Positions 1 through 11,200 of a DNA stretch of 64,000 nt are shown here, in pieces (position 1 is the stretch's first letter; each line of letters starts with the position of its first letter). Under the pieces are notes generated by a model. That model did no database searches, was not told the origin of the DNA, and was given only the letters and a program-made list of their open reading frames with translations. A program made the translations under genes and the position numbers. Source of the stretch: Penelope pileata (Eukaryota > Chordata > Aves > Galliformes > Cracidae); the NCBI GenBank assembly GCA_013396635.1, contig WBMW01001659.1, positions 224,423-288,422 on the forward strand. The letters run 5' to 3'.

Positions 1-140
1 GCCCAGCCTGTATGTGTGCTTGGGATTGCTCCGACCCAGGTGCAGGACCTTGCACTTGGCTTTGTTGAACTTCATGAGGTTGGCATGGGCCCACCTCTCA
101 GTTGCTCTTGTTGAACTTCGTGTGGTTGGTGATGGCCCAG
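1..140 (-). mobile_element. CR1 LINE fragment (reverse transcriptase region), cut by window edge
   Basis: Read on the minus strand, bases 1-105 translate without a stop into a late part of the CR1 ORF2 reverse-transcriptase region, including the characteristic stretch MKFNKAKCKVLHLG followed by an NPKH motif. The copy continues beyond position 1. At about 108-140 a second, degenerate copy of the segment at 62-94 follows with a 46-bp offset, so the reading no longer matches a normal CR1 there. This is a dead, 5'-truncated retrotransposon copy. Confidence 0.85.
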
Positions 141-189
141 AATGGCAATGGGTGACACTGTGCTGATCAATAGTGGGGTGGGGATTTAT

Positions 190-345
190 TCAAGTATGTA
201 TTTATAGCCAAGAATTTATATATATCACATATTACAGAATGTATGTTGTGTATCATACATATAAATGTATATGTAAATATAACGTATACATAACATATAC
301 ATCGTATGTTATATATATAACCTATATAACAAATATTTATATCTT
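190..345. repeat. AT-rich cryptically simple tract
   Basis: About 155 bp made almost only of TATA, ATAC, ATGT and TATG words in changing order, with short self-complementary pieces such as ATAACATA and TATGTTAT. It looks like a decayed (TA)n/(TATG)n microsatellite next to the CR1 remnant. The open frames through it are low-complexity shadows and not genes. Confidence 0.7.
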
Positions 346-3139
346 CCAGTATAGCACAAACCCACACGGACCTTCTTGTTTCCCACACAGCCAATACAGT
401 AACCTCCAAGGGAAGTACTCTGGAAACATGCAACTCGCAAACAGGGAAGCAAACAGCCAAAAGGACCCTCAGAAGGGCAGGATTTCAGCACTGCCCTGAT
501 GAAGGGAAGGGGCACATGCAGGATGTCCCGCCTTGCAGCAGCTCTCCGTGGCACAAGAGGCACGATAATGACCCCATTTCCAGAACGCCGTGTGGGATCT
601 GTGCCTGCAAATGCAACAAGGAAAAACCACCAAACCACAGTCTCGTTTTTCCGGTCAAAACACAAGGGTGGGGAACGTGTTCAGGTGGAATTAGTAAGCG
701 GCACAAGGCAGGTTAGTGAGACAGCTTGCGAGTGACTCATTCAGGAAAAAAGTAGCAACGAGGTCATGGGTCCTCAGCGCGGTGACGCAACGTGGGGAGA
801 CGCTGCTGGGTATGTGGCCCCTGTGTGGGGATGGCCACGTTTCTCCGTGGTCTAAGCCCACAAAGCCACCTGTCATGGTGCATGGCCATAGTCTAGGATG
901 AGCAAGGGTGCTCATGGGGAGTACGGACGTTCGAGAGGGAAGGGGATGCTCTGGGGGGTGGAGCCACTGCCACGGACACACACTGGAGCATATCCTCAAG
1001 AAGGCATCACGGTTTAATCCCCTCACTTTTTCCATATCTGGCAAGGGGAGGGGAACAGGGCGTTAAAAACATTCGTCATCACTGGCAGGAACCCGCTGCC
1101 AGACCGAGAACCCAGGGCCACGTCTTGCCAGCCTGGGAGCAGGGCCTGGGGCAGGCCTTGCCCCTGGCTGCACACTGCCGGGCTGGGGTTGCAGCCCCAG
1201 CAGAGGGGAAAAACAACGCAAAAGGACTGGGAGAGAGCAGAAGCGCAGAGGGGATCACTTGCTCTGTGCAAGCAGTGCGTGCAGTGAAGGCGAGCTGCCC
1301 TCTCCTGATGAGATGTAACAGCACACATTGCTCCTGCAAGGAAAGCTGCCCTGCAGCCGCCCAGCAAAGCACCCTGGGAGGAGCCCCAGACTGGCAGCAC
1401 TGTGTTGGCTGGGAGAAAGATTTCTGCTACAGAGCTCTGAAGCTGTTTTTGTTTTATTTTGAGGTGCAATTGCTGCTGAAATGCTTTTCTTTCACAGCTA
1501 GAAACATTTTGAAGCTGCATCTGCTGGCCCTCCTTCTAGCTTTGGTTCTCCCTGGCCTGGAGGTATTCTGTCACCCAGGGACTGTCCCCCAGGGGCTGGG
1601 AGCTGAGCCTGCAGCGCAAACCCCTGCCCGGGGCTGAGGGAAATGAGCTCAGCTCTGTCAGGATCTCGGCGGCCACCAGCATCACTTCCCAGAGCAGAGA
1701 GCCGGGCTCTCCCCCTCCTCACCGGTCTGTGCATTTCACAGACACCAGCCCCTCCAGATGCATTTAGAGCCATGATTGATGCAGGGCAAGATCTAAATTG
1801 GCTTCATTAGGAACAGATGCACCCACTTCTCTCTTATGGCAGAGGCTGCTCAGCCAGGGAGTGATGCACAGTGCAGTGCGGCACCGTGCTGCCGCGGGCT
1901 GACATTTTGGCGTGATGATTTGGTTTTTCCTGGGTTACACTGCCACAGCCAGTAAGGCAGCGCAATCAAGGTTCTGTCTTTCTTGGCAAGGCGGTAGTTT
2001 TCAACTTGGGTCCATGCCCCCCCAGAGGAACAAGAAGGTCCTTCCAGCCCAGGATGGAGCAAGGCACTGCAAAGCCTCAGCCCAGTTCCCCATGTTGGCT
2101 TTGCCAAGATTATCCTGAAACAGAGGATTTCTTTGGCACTCAGCTGTGCTGGAGACTACAGCCTGGGATGCTCCCCCAGGCAGGGCAGACAGCGGGACCA
2201 CGCAGCCCTGCCCTGCCTGGACAGATGGATGGACACAGAGCACAGGATGCTGCGAGGGCTTGAAGAAGCGGTGAGGGATGTGCTGTTGTGGGGCCGAGTG
2301 ATTTGAAAGAATCACATGTTCCACAACCCACTGAGACCACGTCCTGGTGGCCCTGTGCCAGCCATGCTTTGCAGAGCAGAACCGAAAGCAGAACCAAAAA
2401 GAGGATCTGTCCTTGGTGTGGGAGCACCTGCCCCAGCAAGGTGGGGACAAGGGGTCCTGCGGGCTCCTCAGCAGCCTCTGCTTCTCACCTGGCTCTCAGC
2501 CGGCCCCCGTGCAAGACTGAGCCTCCCCAGCTGTCCTCCTCTTCTCAGGGGAGCAGCAGCACAGGCTCCCCAGCGCACAGCAGCAGTGCCCCATTGCATG
2601 GGGAGAAGGGGCTGGGTGCTGCAGAGCTGACAGCTGCTTGGCCAGCGAGGGGAGGGAGGGGGGGAGCTCTGTTCTCCTTCTGGGTAAGCAGTGTCTCGTT
2701 CTGGGAACCGAGATGCTCGTGGCCGTCCTGGCGCAGAGGTGATGGTTAGCCTGCTGTGTCTGCATGGAGCTACTTGTTTCGGAAGAACTGTCTTCTGGTG
2801 GGACAGAATTAGTCACCCCACGGCTTTGCCCACAGTCTGACAGCAGCTAAGCACTGCCCCTGCCAACTGCCCCACTCTTCTCCGAGCATGCAGCTTCCCC
2901 AGGTCACTCCTGACCCATGCAGATAGATGTAGAAGAACCCCAGGCCCAAAACCAGAGCACGAACCTGCCCGAGGCAAGGCAGAAGGAGCAGCAGCACCTC
3001 CTTACCACTGTCCCCCATCCCCCTGACTCTACCCGTTCCACCAGCTGGGAAGGAGCAAGACCCGTGTGTGGGGGCAGAGCTTCAGCATCAGCACGGGCAG
3101 GGTTAGAAGAGGCATTCACAAATAGCATGGAAGAAAGCA
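346..3139. other. Intergenic flank, no gene recognised
   Basis: The segment is moderately GC-rich, especially 1.1-2.75 kb. Open frames occur on both strands, the longest about 165 codons, but they are rich in Cys, Pro, Ser and Arg, overlap one another and match no protein family I recognise. In mammals PHAF1 (C16orf70) lies downstream of CBFB. I looked for the start of that protein on the minus strand here and did not find it. Confidence 0.5.
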
Positions 3140-3205
3140 CAATGTATAAACGGAATAGTTGGGTGGGAAGGGACCTGCAAAGATCACCAAGGCCAAATGC
3201 TCGGG
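3140..3205 (-). mobile_element. Possible degenerate CR1 3' end
   Basis: The plus strand reads GAATAGTTGGGTGGGAAGGG, then ACCTGCAAAGATCACC. This resembles the antisense of the CR1 3' UTR (usually GAATGGTTTGGGTTGGAAGG and then GACC..AAAGATCAT). Only about 45 bp is recognisable, so the call is tentative. Confidence 0.35.
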
Positions 3206-5934
3206 AAAGAAACCTGCAGATGTCCATCAAGCTGAGGATGACCTTTCCTGCGCTAATGCCAAGAAGCAGCAGCAGCCCATGGTGCCAAAATGTTATCAAA
3301 TGTTAACCAGGCTCTGCACGTTTGGGTGAAAATGACAGTCCAGGCAGGAAACCCAGCAATAAGTCCTGGCAAGTGAGCAAAGCTGAATGATGTGAGCTTC
3401 AAGCACATCTGGAGCAGCAGGAGGAGCTCAATGACAGGACCACGGGGTGGGGCGGCAGAAACTGTGCTCCCGAGGCCTGGACAGGAGCAAAGGCAGCAGG
3501 CAGACAGCATGCGGTAGTGGGACACGGCCGTAAGCAAGCAAAGGTTCACCGTGAGGAGCGTGGAGGCTTCACTGCCCCTGCCTCTGTCCCTCCACCAAAT
3601 GCTGTGAATCCTCCAAATGGGATCAACCATCAACCCAGCGCACCTCCGGGAGGAGGAGATGCTTTTGTGAGAAGATCCACATCCACCTGCAGGTACAAGC
3701 AGCACCTCACTGCAGCTCCGCACGGAGACCGGGAGCAGCCCCGTAGCGGCTGGGCAGAGGGGTGAAGGCAGGAGCTCGAGGTCACCGTCTCCAGCCGCAG
3801 CTCGAAGAGGTGCGCAGGGCCCGGGCGGGACATGGCCACTTGGGCACCCACACCCCTGTGCAGGGTGTCCGTCCTACTCCAAACCCACGGACAGGAACCA
3901 ACCCATCGAGGTGCACCCAGGCTCAGGTGTAGCAGCAGTTTGCTCTCAGAAGCAGCAGTGAAGGCTGAGTGCACCCAGCTCATGGCCCCAGTGGCAGCTC
4001 CCCCCGCCTGTGTCTCCAGGCCCCACTAACAGCTGGGAGCAGAGCAGAGCCGTTGGGCACAGCCCTGCAACGTGTTCCTGTTCTATAGCTGACAGTGGAA
4101 CAGCAGCAGAGAAAAAGGAAAGGAAGAAATACAGCCAGATGCCACAGAATAAGAGAGAAAATCATCACCTGCTATGGAAAAGAGAGAGGATTGCAAAAGG
4201 GGAAAGGTGATGAAGGCACTGGCTTTTGTGAAAAGTGGGAAATCGGTGTCCATGGAGCCATGGAAAGCTACTTTCCCCCAAGACAGCTCCAGTCTGGAAA
4301 GCACAGGGCCACTGACCAGGAGCACGATGGGCACCACCAGGGACACGGCCGTATGGCTCAGACAAGCCGGGGACCAGACTGAGCCGTGAACATTCCCATT
4401 CTCAGCTTCTTTCTTCCCTGCAGATGTTTGGGTTGTCTGCAGCCATCCACCGCAGGGTCACAGCAGGGGCTGAGTGCACTCAGCTTTTCTGCACCTTTTT
4501 TCCACCCTGAGTTTTAAGAAGTAAACCTGAGGCAAGTGTGAAATTTCACTTATCCCAATCTGTAATTGAGAATGATATTTAATAAAGTTACTTAAGCCAC
4601 GAGCCCGGGCAGCTGCCAGCTGTGCAGGGTGGATAAATATGCATGCGCTGGGATTTACATTCTGCTGCCGCATGCGGACAGGACGCGAGGCAAATAAGTT
4701 ATAAGAAACACAGCCTATGCAAATGCACAGCTCCACTGCAACTTCTCACTGTAATTCTTGTCCTCGAAGCCACTTTCATAACTCACTTATTTGCATTGGA
4801 CATGTACTAATAAAACAGCGTACTTTAAATAAATGCGTCCTGTTCCTTTGCAGACAGGACAGGTGCTGAAATACACCTGCAATAAAGCATTGTCCTGAAC
4901 TGAACGTGGACAAAAAGGGAGTCCTGTCAACATCCGAGCAAGCCATGACATTTTGGACATCTCCAAAACCTTTTTCCTCCTCCTTTTTCCTTCCTTGGCA
5001 CTACCTGGCCAAGGCTTCTCGCTGGACACACCACCACAGCCCTGCAGGAACAGAAGAGCAGTCCCGCTATGGAGCTACGAAAACAGCTGCTTGCTGGAAA
5101 ACGGGGGCTGAAAGCCAGCCCAGCCCAGGACTGCTGAGACCAGGAAACTCACTCCGTTCTTGAAAACCTAAGCAAAATGGGCAAAGCAGCCAGCACTGCA
5201 GCTTCTCTCAGGTTATATAAAAGAAAGCCAGGAGCTACCACACCGGACTCGTTTTGGCTGGGTGGCAGGTCATGGCCATCCTTCTCCATTCTGAGCTCCA
5301 GTCTTCCCAGCAGCGTTCCAATCCTGTACTGAATGTGGCCATCCCAAAGTCACGCTAACTCAGGTTTAAAAAAACCTCCCTGGCTGTAGGTGCCACGTGG
5401 GGGAAGTTTCCCAGGCCCCCCCATGCAGCAGAGCCCAGAGCAGAAGGGGGGGGGACAATCTGCCTCCGGTCCCTAGGTGCCTCTGCTCAAGGAAAGGCTC
5501 CAGCAGGAAGGGACTCACCCCTCCACCGTGTGCCCCAAGCAGAAAGGTGAACCCTTCAGTGGACTCGCAGGCAAACTGCCGTGTTACCTAACGGCTTTGT
5601 AAACAGCTCTTCAGAGATGCTTGGTGAACGAGATGGCTCCGACAGCGTACAGCCGGCAGCAGCTAATTGGAAGCTACAGGAACACAAAGTGGAAGTGAGA
5701 TGGTTTGGCACCTGGTTTTAGCTTTAGAGCTGAGTCTCTTCCAAAGGACAGAGCAGCTCTGAAGGCTCGCAGACAGCGCTCTCATCAGGTGCTGTGCAGC
5801 TCCATCTGTGCTCAGATCTGTAAGCACGAAATAAGGCTACACTTTGTTCTTTTGCACAGAAACACCTCCCGAGCAGACTTCAGCTCTGAAGTTACTAAAA
5901 AAACCTCTCCACGTGGTTTTGGTCCGCTTCCAGC
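3206..5934. other. Intergenic flank 3' of CBFB, no gene recognised
   Basis: Unique-looking sequence. Short open frames on both strands show no recognisable domain and no convincing exon/splice pattern. A run of nine G occurs near 5446-5454. I see no RNA gene and no further recognisable mobile element here. Confidence 0.5.
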
Positions 5935-6055
5935 ATCCCCTGCGTGGAACACCGCTGAGCGGCGCAGCTGCAGGGCGGGCAGTGCCCGCGGGGCGGCGCT
6001 GCTGCCCGGCACCCCGCGCCCCCGCGGCACAAAGGAGCTCGCAGCCGCTCGGTTT
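5935..6055. other. CpG-dense GC-rich block just beyond the CBFB 3' end
   Basis: About 120 bp dense in CpG (GCGG, CGCGG, GCGCC words) and much richer in GC than the 3' UTR beside it. It begins within about 15 bp of the proposed distal poly(A) signal. On the CBFB strand it is G-rich, as expected of a downstream element that aids cleavage. It could also be a small CpG island for something else; no exon is visible in it. Confidence 0.5.
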
Positions 6056-6068
6056 CACTGCACAGGAG

Positions 6069-6074
6069 TTTATT
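6069..6074 (-). terminator. CBFB: Distal poly(A) signal of CBFB (AATAAA)
   Basis: TTTATT on the plus strand gives AATAAA on the minus strand. It lies about 2.1 kb after the stop codon and is followed at lower coordinates by G-rich sequence. The sharp change from AT-rich to GC-rich sequence here supports this as the main 3' end, with cleavage probably at about 6045-6060. Transcript data would be needed to prove it. Confidence 0.6.
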
Positions 6075-6269
6075 AGGAAAGTTGAACATACAACACGAAA
6101 AGTAGCAAAAGCAATCCTGGAGCTTAAGGCAACTCTGACAGGAGATGAATTCGAGAAAGATGATGCAACTTCAGTTTAAATAGAAATTATGAAAAATATC
6201 AAATTGCATCAATAACTTAAAATGCACTTCAAAAAGTCTTCGCTAACCAGCAGAGGGGAAGGGCTCATG

Positions 6270-6291
6270 ATCTTAATGCCAGCATTAAGAT
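6270..6291 (-). repeat. Perfect 10-bp inverted repeat in the CBFB 3' UTR
   Basis: The arms ATCTTAATGC and GCATTAAGAT are separated by two bases. In RNA this gives a 9-bp stem with a four-base loop, or an 8- to 10-bp stem depending on loop closure. It is AU-rich, so only moderately stable. Confidence 0.6.
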
Positions 6292-8121
6292 ACCGTAAGC
6301 AGCAGAATGCTAAGTGATGATAGGGAAGGATCCATATTTACACCAAGATAGCAACAGCAATATCTGATAGCATAATTTCCTGTGTACTTCTGGTTTAAAA
6401 CCACGTCTGAAACGTTAGGAAAACGTTTTAAAACAAATCTTCAGACTATTCATTCAAAAATACACAGATGCCAGAGAAGGTCGAGGCCAGGGATGCGTGC
6501 GGGCACGTGTGTGTCCCCTGAACAAACGCTGCAGAAACGCTTGAGAACAATTATTCCTCTGGGGGAAGAAGAGCAAGGAGAACACGTGGGCACAGGGTGA
6601 GAAGGGTCATCCTTCAGGTGAGTCACGTTTAGGTATGAAAATATTTCTGCTTGATGACATTCCTGCAGCTCACAGTTACTAACATTTTTAAGTGAACGTT
6701 AAATATCCATGCCATTAACACAGAGTCTCCTTCACACTGACACCTGCTTACATTTGTGCAAGATCTCTTTTACATTAAGTGCTTTGCCATTAACGAGGAA
6801 TGCGGTTATCTTAATTATAGAATTTAATAGAGATTTAACTGTTCTTATCATACAGAGGTTCTGCCTGTCGCTGATTTCAGAAGGCATTTACGTGACGCTT
6901 CCGCTGACCAGGCTGCGTGGGAAGCAGCACGCTGTAACAACCCCGAGTGACGCCACATCTCCAGTCCATTTTCTTCACGTATCGGACGCAATGGAAAATT
7001 TGGAATGAGACCTCTTACCACCACCACCCCAAATGAAACAAGGTGATTCAGACAGGTCACCTCACCCCCCGCTGCACCCTGCTGGAACACGCAGGATTAC
7101 TGCCAGCAGCCTCAGCTGCCAGGCAGTTCAGTGGAGTGCCCTGTGCACAGCAGGGGGTTTCTGCACACCGCCGCAGCTCAGCCTGCCACCATTCAGCACA
7201 GCTTTACAAAAAGCGTAAGATATAAAATATACTCAAAGCAGCTATCTTAACCATGATGTAGTACATAACACCTCGGCAGCTGATCGCTTCTGTTCCCAGT
7301 TCAACACGCTGTGGAATCTAATGGTAGAGTTGCAGTATCCCTTCTTAAGAACTACTTAAAAAAATCCCTGAATAAAGCAGAAGCCAGCCCGCGACTTCCT
7401 GTGCGCTCCAGCACGGTACGATATGTACAGGGGTACAAACATCACCCAGACTCAATGCAGAATAAAATCTGAGACCGATATTGGGGCAGAATGCACTCGG
7501 GCATGAAAACAGGTATTTTAGGATTTTATCATTTAAAAAGTGGAACCAATGAACTTTACCAGTTAAAAGAATACTGCAACTGTGACGCTCACCACCAGGC
7601 AGCGTGAGCCCCGACTCCAGCAGCACCGACGCGCTGGGTTTGGCTGGGAACGATGCAGAAGAACATCAGCAGTTCTTAGGCCTTGCAAACTTAGAAGAAA
7701 AGAAAACCGAAAGAGATAAGAATGTATAACTAAAATAAAGCAGGAGCACAACAAAGACAATCAAACTCCAAAAGCCCATATTAAAAAAATTAAGCTTGGA
7801 ATGCATTGGCTTCCAGCAGTTTATAAAAAAAAAGATTTTAATCTGTAGTATCTTGACCTATTTTTAAGTGACAATTTTTATTACAGTTGAGAAAAAATGT
7901 TTTTATAGCTGCATAATTTTCCATTTCACTAAAATAGTGCCAACAAAAATAAGTTTGCATAGAAAAACAAAGTTTCCAACTGCTACCGGCTACATGCTTA
8001 CAACGGGAAACGCAGGCATCTGAACACAAACATAGTGCAAACCATGGCAGGTCGCGGGGAGTCGGACTGCCGCAGGTCAGGAAACAGACCATAGCATGCC
8101 CAGTGTCACAGTTTCTGGTCT

Positions 8122-8127
8122 TTTATT
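8122..8127 (-). terminator. CBFB: Proximal poly(A) signal candidate (AATAAA)
   Basis: A minus-strand AATAAA 61 nt after the TAA stop. If used, the CBFB mRNA would have a 3' UTR of only about 80-90 nt and lose nearly all regulatory sequence. The hexamer is seen; its use is inferred. Confidence 0.4.
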
Positions 8128-8188
8128 AAATCCTTTGCCAAGTAGAAGCGCGGTGTGTGCGCAGGCCGGGCACACCTGCTGCTGCCCG

Positions 8189-8257
8189 TTAACGCAGTTT
8201 GAGATCGTCGCCGCTCCCGAGGTTTGACCCAGGACTAGGGTCTTGTTGTCTTCTTGC
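8189..8257 (-). CDS. CBFB: CBFB exon 6, coding part
   Basis: The acceptor reads TTCCCGCAG|GCAAG. In the 187-residue frame it encodes ARRQQDPSPGSNLGSGDD and then LKLR before TAA at 8189-8191. In the alternative frame the first 23 nt complete a Gly codon, encode KKTTRP and stop at TAG 8235-8237. Thus about 20 nt are coding in two frames. Confidence 0.95.
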   Translation of the reverse strand, partial: ARRQQDPSPGSNLGSGDDLKLR

Positions 8258-11200
8258 CTGCGGGAACAAGCACGTCTTTAGGATCAAAAAAATGATTCAG
8301 CAACCATCAGCTTAGTTCATTTCTCAAGCACGTTAAGCACATGACTAAAACCAGAAACAATTTTAAGCCAGAAACTGCATTTCCAGCGGTGACCAACGCG
8401 CTCACTTCTAACAGCAGAGCCATTCTTCCTCCCAGCCCTACAGCCCCCAGGGCAGCACGCTCTGGGAGCGGACCGGCCCCCCCGGGGGGCACAGGGCTGT
8501 GCCTCTGGCTGCCAGCCCAGGGCAGGCCGGGGGCACTCGGCCTCGCTGCAGCGCTGCTCCCATCCCGGCACGGGCACCCAGAGCTGCGCAGCACGGCCCA
8601 GCAGCACGGCCCTTCACCCAGAGCTCTTGGCTGGGAAATGCCTTCCGCTGCCTCCTCCTGCAAACAGCCTCGTGATGGGCACCGCTGGGGGAAAGGCTAC
8701 GGTGCCGAGATGGCAGAGCGTGCTCCATCACTCCTAAAGAAACCTGCCCTCGGAGTATGCATGTGGTAAACACTTGGTTTGGCTGTTCCTGGAACAAAGA
8801 GACTTGTAACACAGCAGTACGACTTAATCTACAGATAGACAAGTGTGTCAGTCTTTTCTGTAAGCATTACCACAGCATGTACCTTTATTTGGTGCACCTG
8901 TAAAGTTAGCAATGACACAGAACTTCAGAAAGCACACAGAGACGTGCACCCACCCCTCCCAGCACAGCCCCCCCGGCCACCACCCTGGATCACAGGCGCT
9001 GCGTTTCCTGGAGGCCCCAGCACATCCCCCTCCCTCCCAGGGGGTCCCAGGTGCCCCCCACCGAGAGCTGCGCGGGGGCGGCCGCACCTCTCTGCTGCAG
9101 CCCAGCACCACGCGTCCCCGCTGCGCTGCAGCTGCGCAACCCGCGGGCGGTGGTTGGGCTCCTCTGTACACACGCAGGCTGCTGTCAAGCAGCACACACG
9201 GATGCAGCAATACGCAAAAAAGCCACTGGTACTCTGATTCCAAAGCTGTTCTATTCCAGCAACACTGGCTGTACCCCAGCTGTGGTTTAAGACGTGGCAG
9301 TACCGACACCTCGGTGCAGTGCCAGTGGGGGCACAGTGGGCTCCCTGCCCTGCAGCCCTCCCTGCAAGCAGGGCGCAGCAGGGCCACGCACCCAGCACTG
9401 CTCAGCGTGGCCCTAAGCCCAGCAGCCGCAGTGCCCTGCTGCAGCCAGCACTCTCAGAAACCTCAAACAGCAGCAAAGCAGCGACCTCTCCCTCCACCAG
9501 GAGCTGTGCAGCTGTGCTGGAAGAGGCAGAGCAGCTGGAGCGCAGCGGCTGTCCCGAGACGCTCACGGTCTGAGCGAGGGCCGCGTTCCCACGGTGCAGT
9601 GTGAGTGCTGCTGGCCGAGCTGTGACTGACGGGGACACTGCCGCTGCCCCGCGCTGCCTGGCCCTGAGTCACGCTTACGGACACAGAGGAAGCCTCCCCA
9701 CCAGCAGCGGTCACCCCAGCTCGCAGCACGCTGCTCGCTCCCCCTGCTCGGCTGCCAGCTTCAAACCCTCCTCTCTGCCAACATCGCTTTCTCTCATTCA
9801 GCTTTTCTTTCCCTTTTTGTTTCTCCCCTCCCTCCCTTGCCTCCCGCTTTACTCATCTGGCTGATTTTATGTTGCCAGTACACTTGGCCAGCTTCACCCC
9901 TACGGACAAGTCCTGCTTCCTTCTCCTACTAAAATAACAATGTAAGAAGTTTTCCTTTTCTGCGCAATAATCCTGTTCTGATGCACACAGAGTTCATTCA
10001 ATCAACCTCCCTACTCAGCAGCGTGTTTCCATGAGAGATGTTCCCTCCTGCACCTTCTTGGTGGGCACGCTACCACGGCCGGATGGAAAACGCCGTCACT
10101 GTGCTCAGCACCGCAACGGGACCCGGCTCATTGCTGCAAGCAGCGCAGAAATGGGACTGCTGCTGCGTTTCAGTTATGTAGGGGTTACACCTTCCTCTTC
10201 CTCTGTTCTATCAACACTGGCCACGCTCTGAAGGAAGCAACCTGCTTCCTATACACGCAGAAAAACAGTGAAAAAGGCAGCCAGCATCACTGCTGGTGTG
10301 CAAACTCACAGGATTCTCAGTACTCAGAGAGATCACCTTAAAGCAAGTGGTGTCATCATGCCCGGCACTGAAGGCTCCACATGCTAAGGGGCCTTTCCTT
10401 CCAGCCACCGAAGAACTTTTGCAAAGTGCTTTCCTTGGAGAGATGCAGAATTGTGGGAAACTGTATTTAGTCAAGATTTTCACATGTAAAAACCCAAATC
10501 ATTCAGCTTTGCTATCAGCATCGCTGTGGAAAAGTTAGCAACGAAGAACCCCGCGCTCCATTCTTTTTCTTCAACAGAAAACTGAACCGTGACAAAGATT
10601 CTTCTGAATACAGAGTGGTTGTTCTGCAAGTCTTAACAGACACTTCTGCATTAAATTTCCAAAAGGACAGCAGCTCCACTTTGCACACACTCCTCCCACT
10701 GACCAGACCATACCGAGATTTCTTGTAAGACACAAAGGCACGTGCTGTCTTCCAGAGTCACCAAAATCCTGGTTATATCCATCTATATAGTCATCAATTT
10801 TGTACTCAGACATTTTTCACACTTAGCAGAAAAAACACAGCAGAAGAACAGCAGGAATTAACTTGCTTTAAAAGCAACAGAGCTGCTTCTTCAGAGAAGA
10901 AACCATATGCACAGCAATTTCGTTGTCAAATTTCAGTGAAGACTCCAAGGTAAGGGCATATGGTTGCATTTAGGCTTTGCCTATAGCGGCCTTCGCTTTC
11001 CCAACTTGGAAAGAATTCCCATGATTCGTGAGATCACTGCCACTTGTAGGGTTTGTGGAGGCCACTTCTGCCAACCTGCCCTTGGCAGTGAGATGCGAAA
11101 GCCCCCCTCCACGTACCGGGAGCCACCATGACAGGTCATCGGAAGGCGTGTGGATAAAGGGGTAGAGCTCAGCATTTCAGTAAGCAGAGATTGGCTCTGT

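Larger units (their letters stand above)
6056..8188 (-). other. CBFB: CBFB 3' untranslated region (probable extent)
   Basis: This is the sequence after the TAA of the 187-residue form down to the distal AATAAA. It is AT-rich, as long 3' UTRs usually are. It contains further AATAAA hexamers on the minus strand (8122-8127 and near 7877) that could give shorter transcripts, and a compact hairpin at 6270-6291. The extent is inferred, since no transcript was available. Confidence 0.6.

Noticed and set aside
1023..1637. Long overlapping frames on both strands (165 and 170 codons)
   Set aside because: Mirror-image open frames in GC-rich sequence with no family match, no consistent exon signals and low-complexity Ala/Gln/Ser/Cys runs.
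1..6000. First exon of PHAF1 (C16orf70), the mammalian downstream neighbour of CBFB
   Set aside because: The expected N-terminal coding sequence was not found on the minus strand; the gene may lie beyond the left edge.
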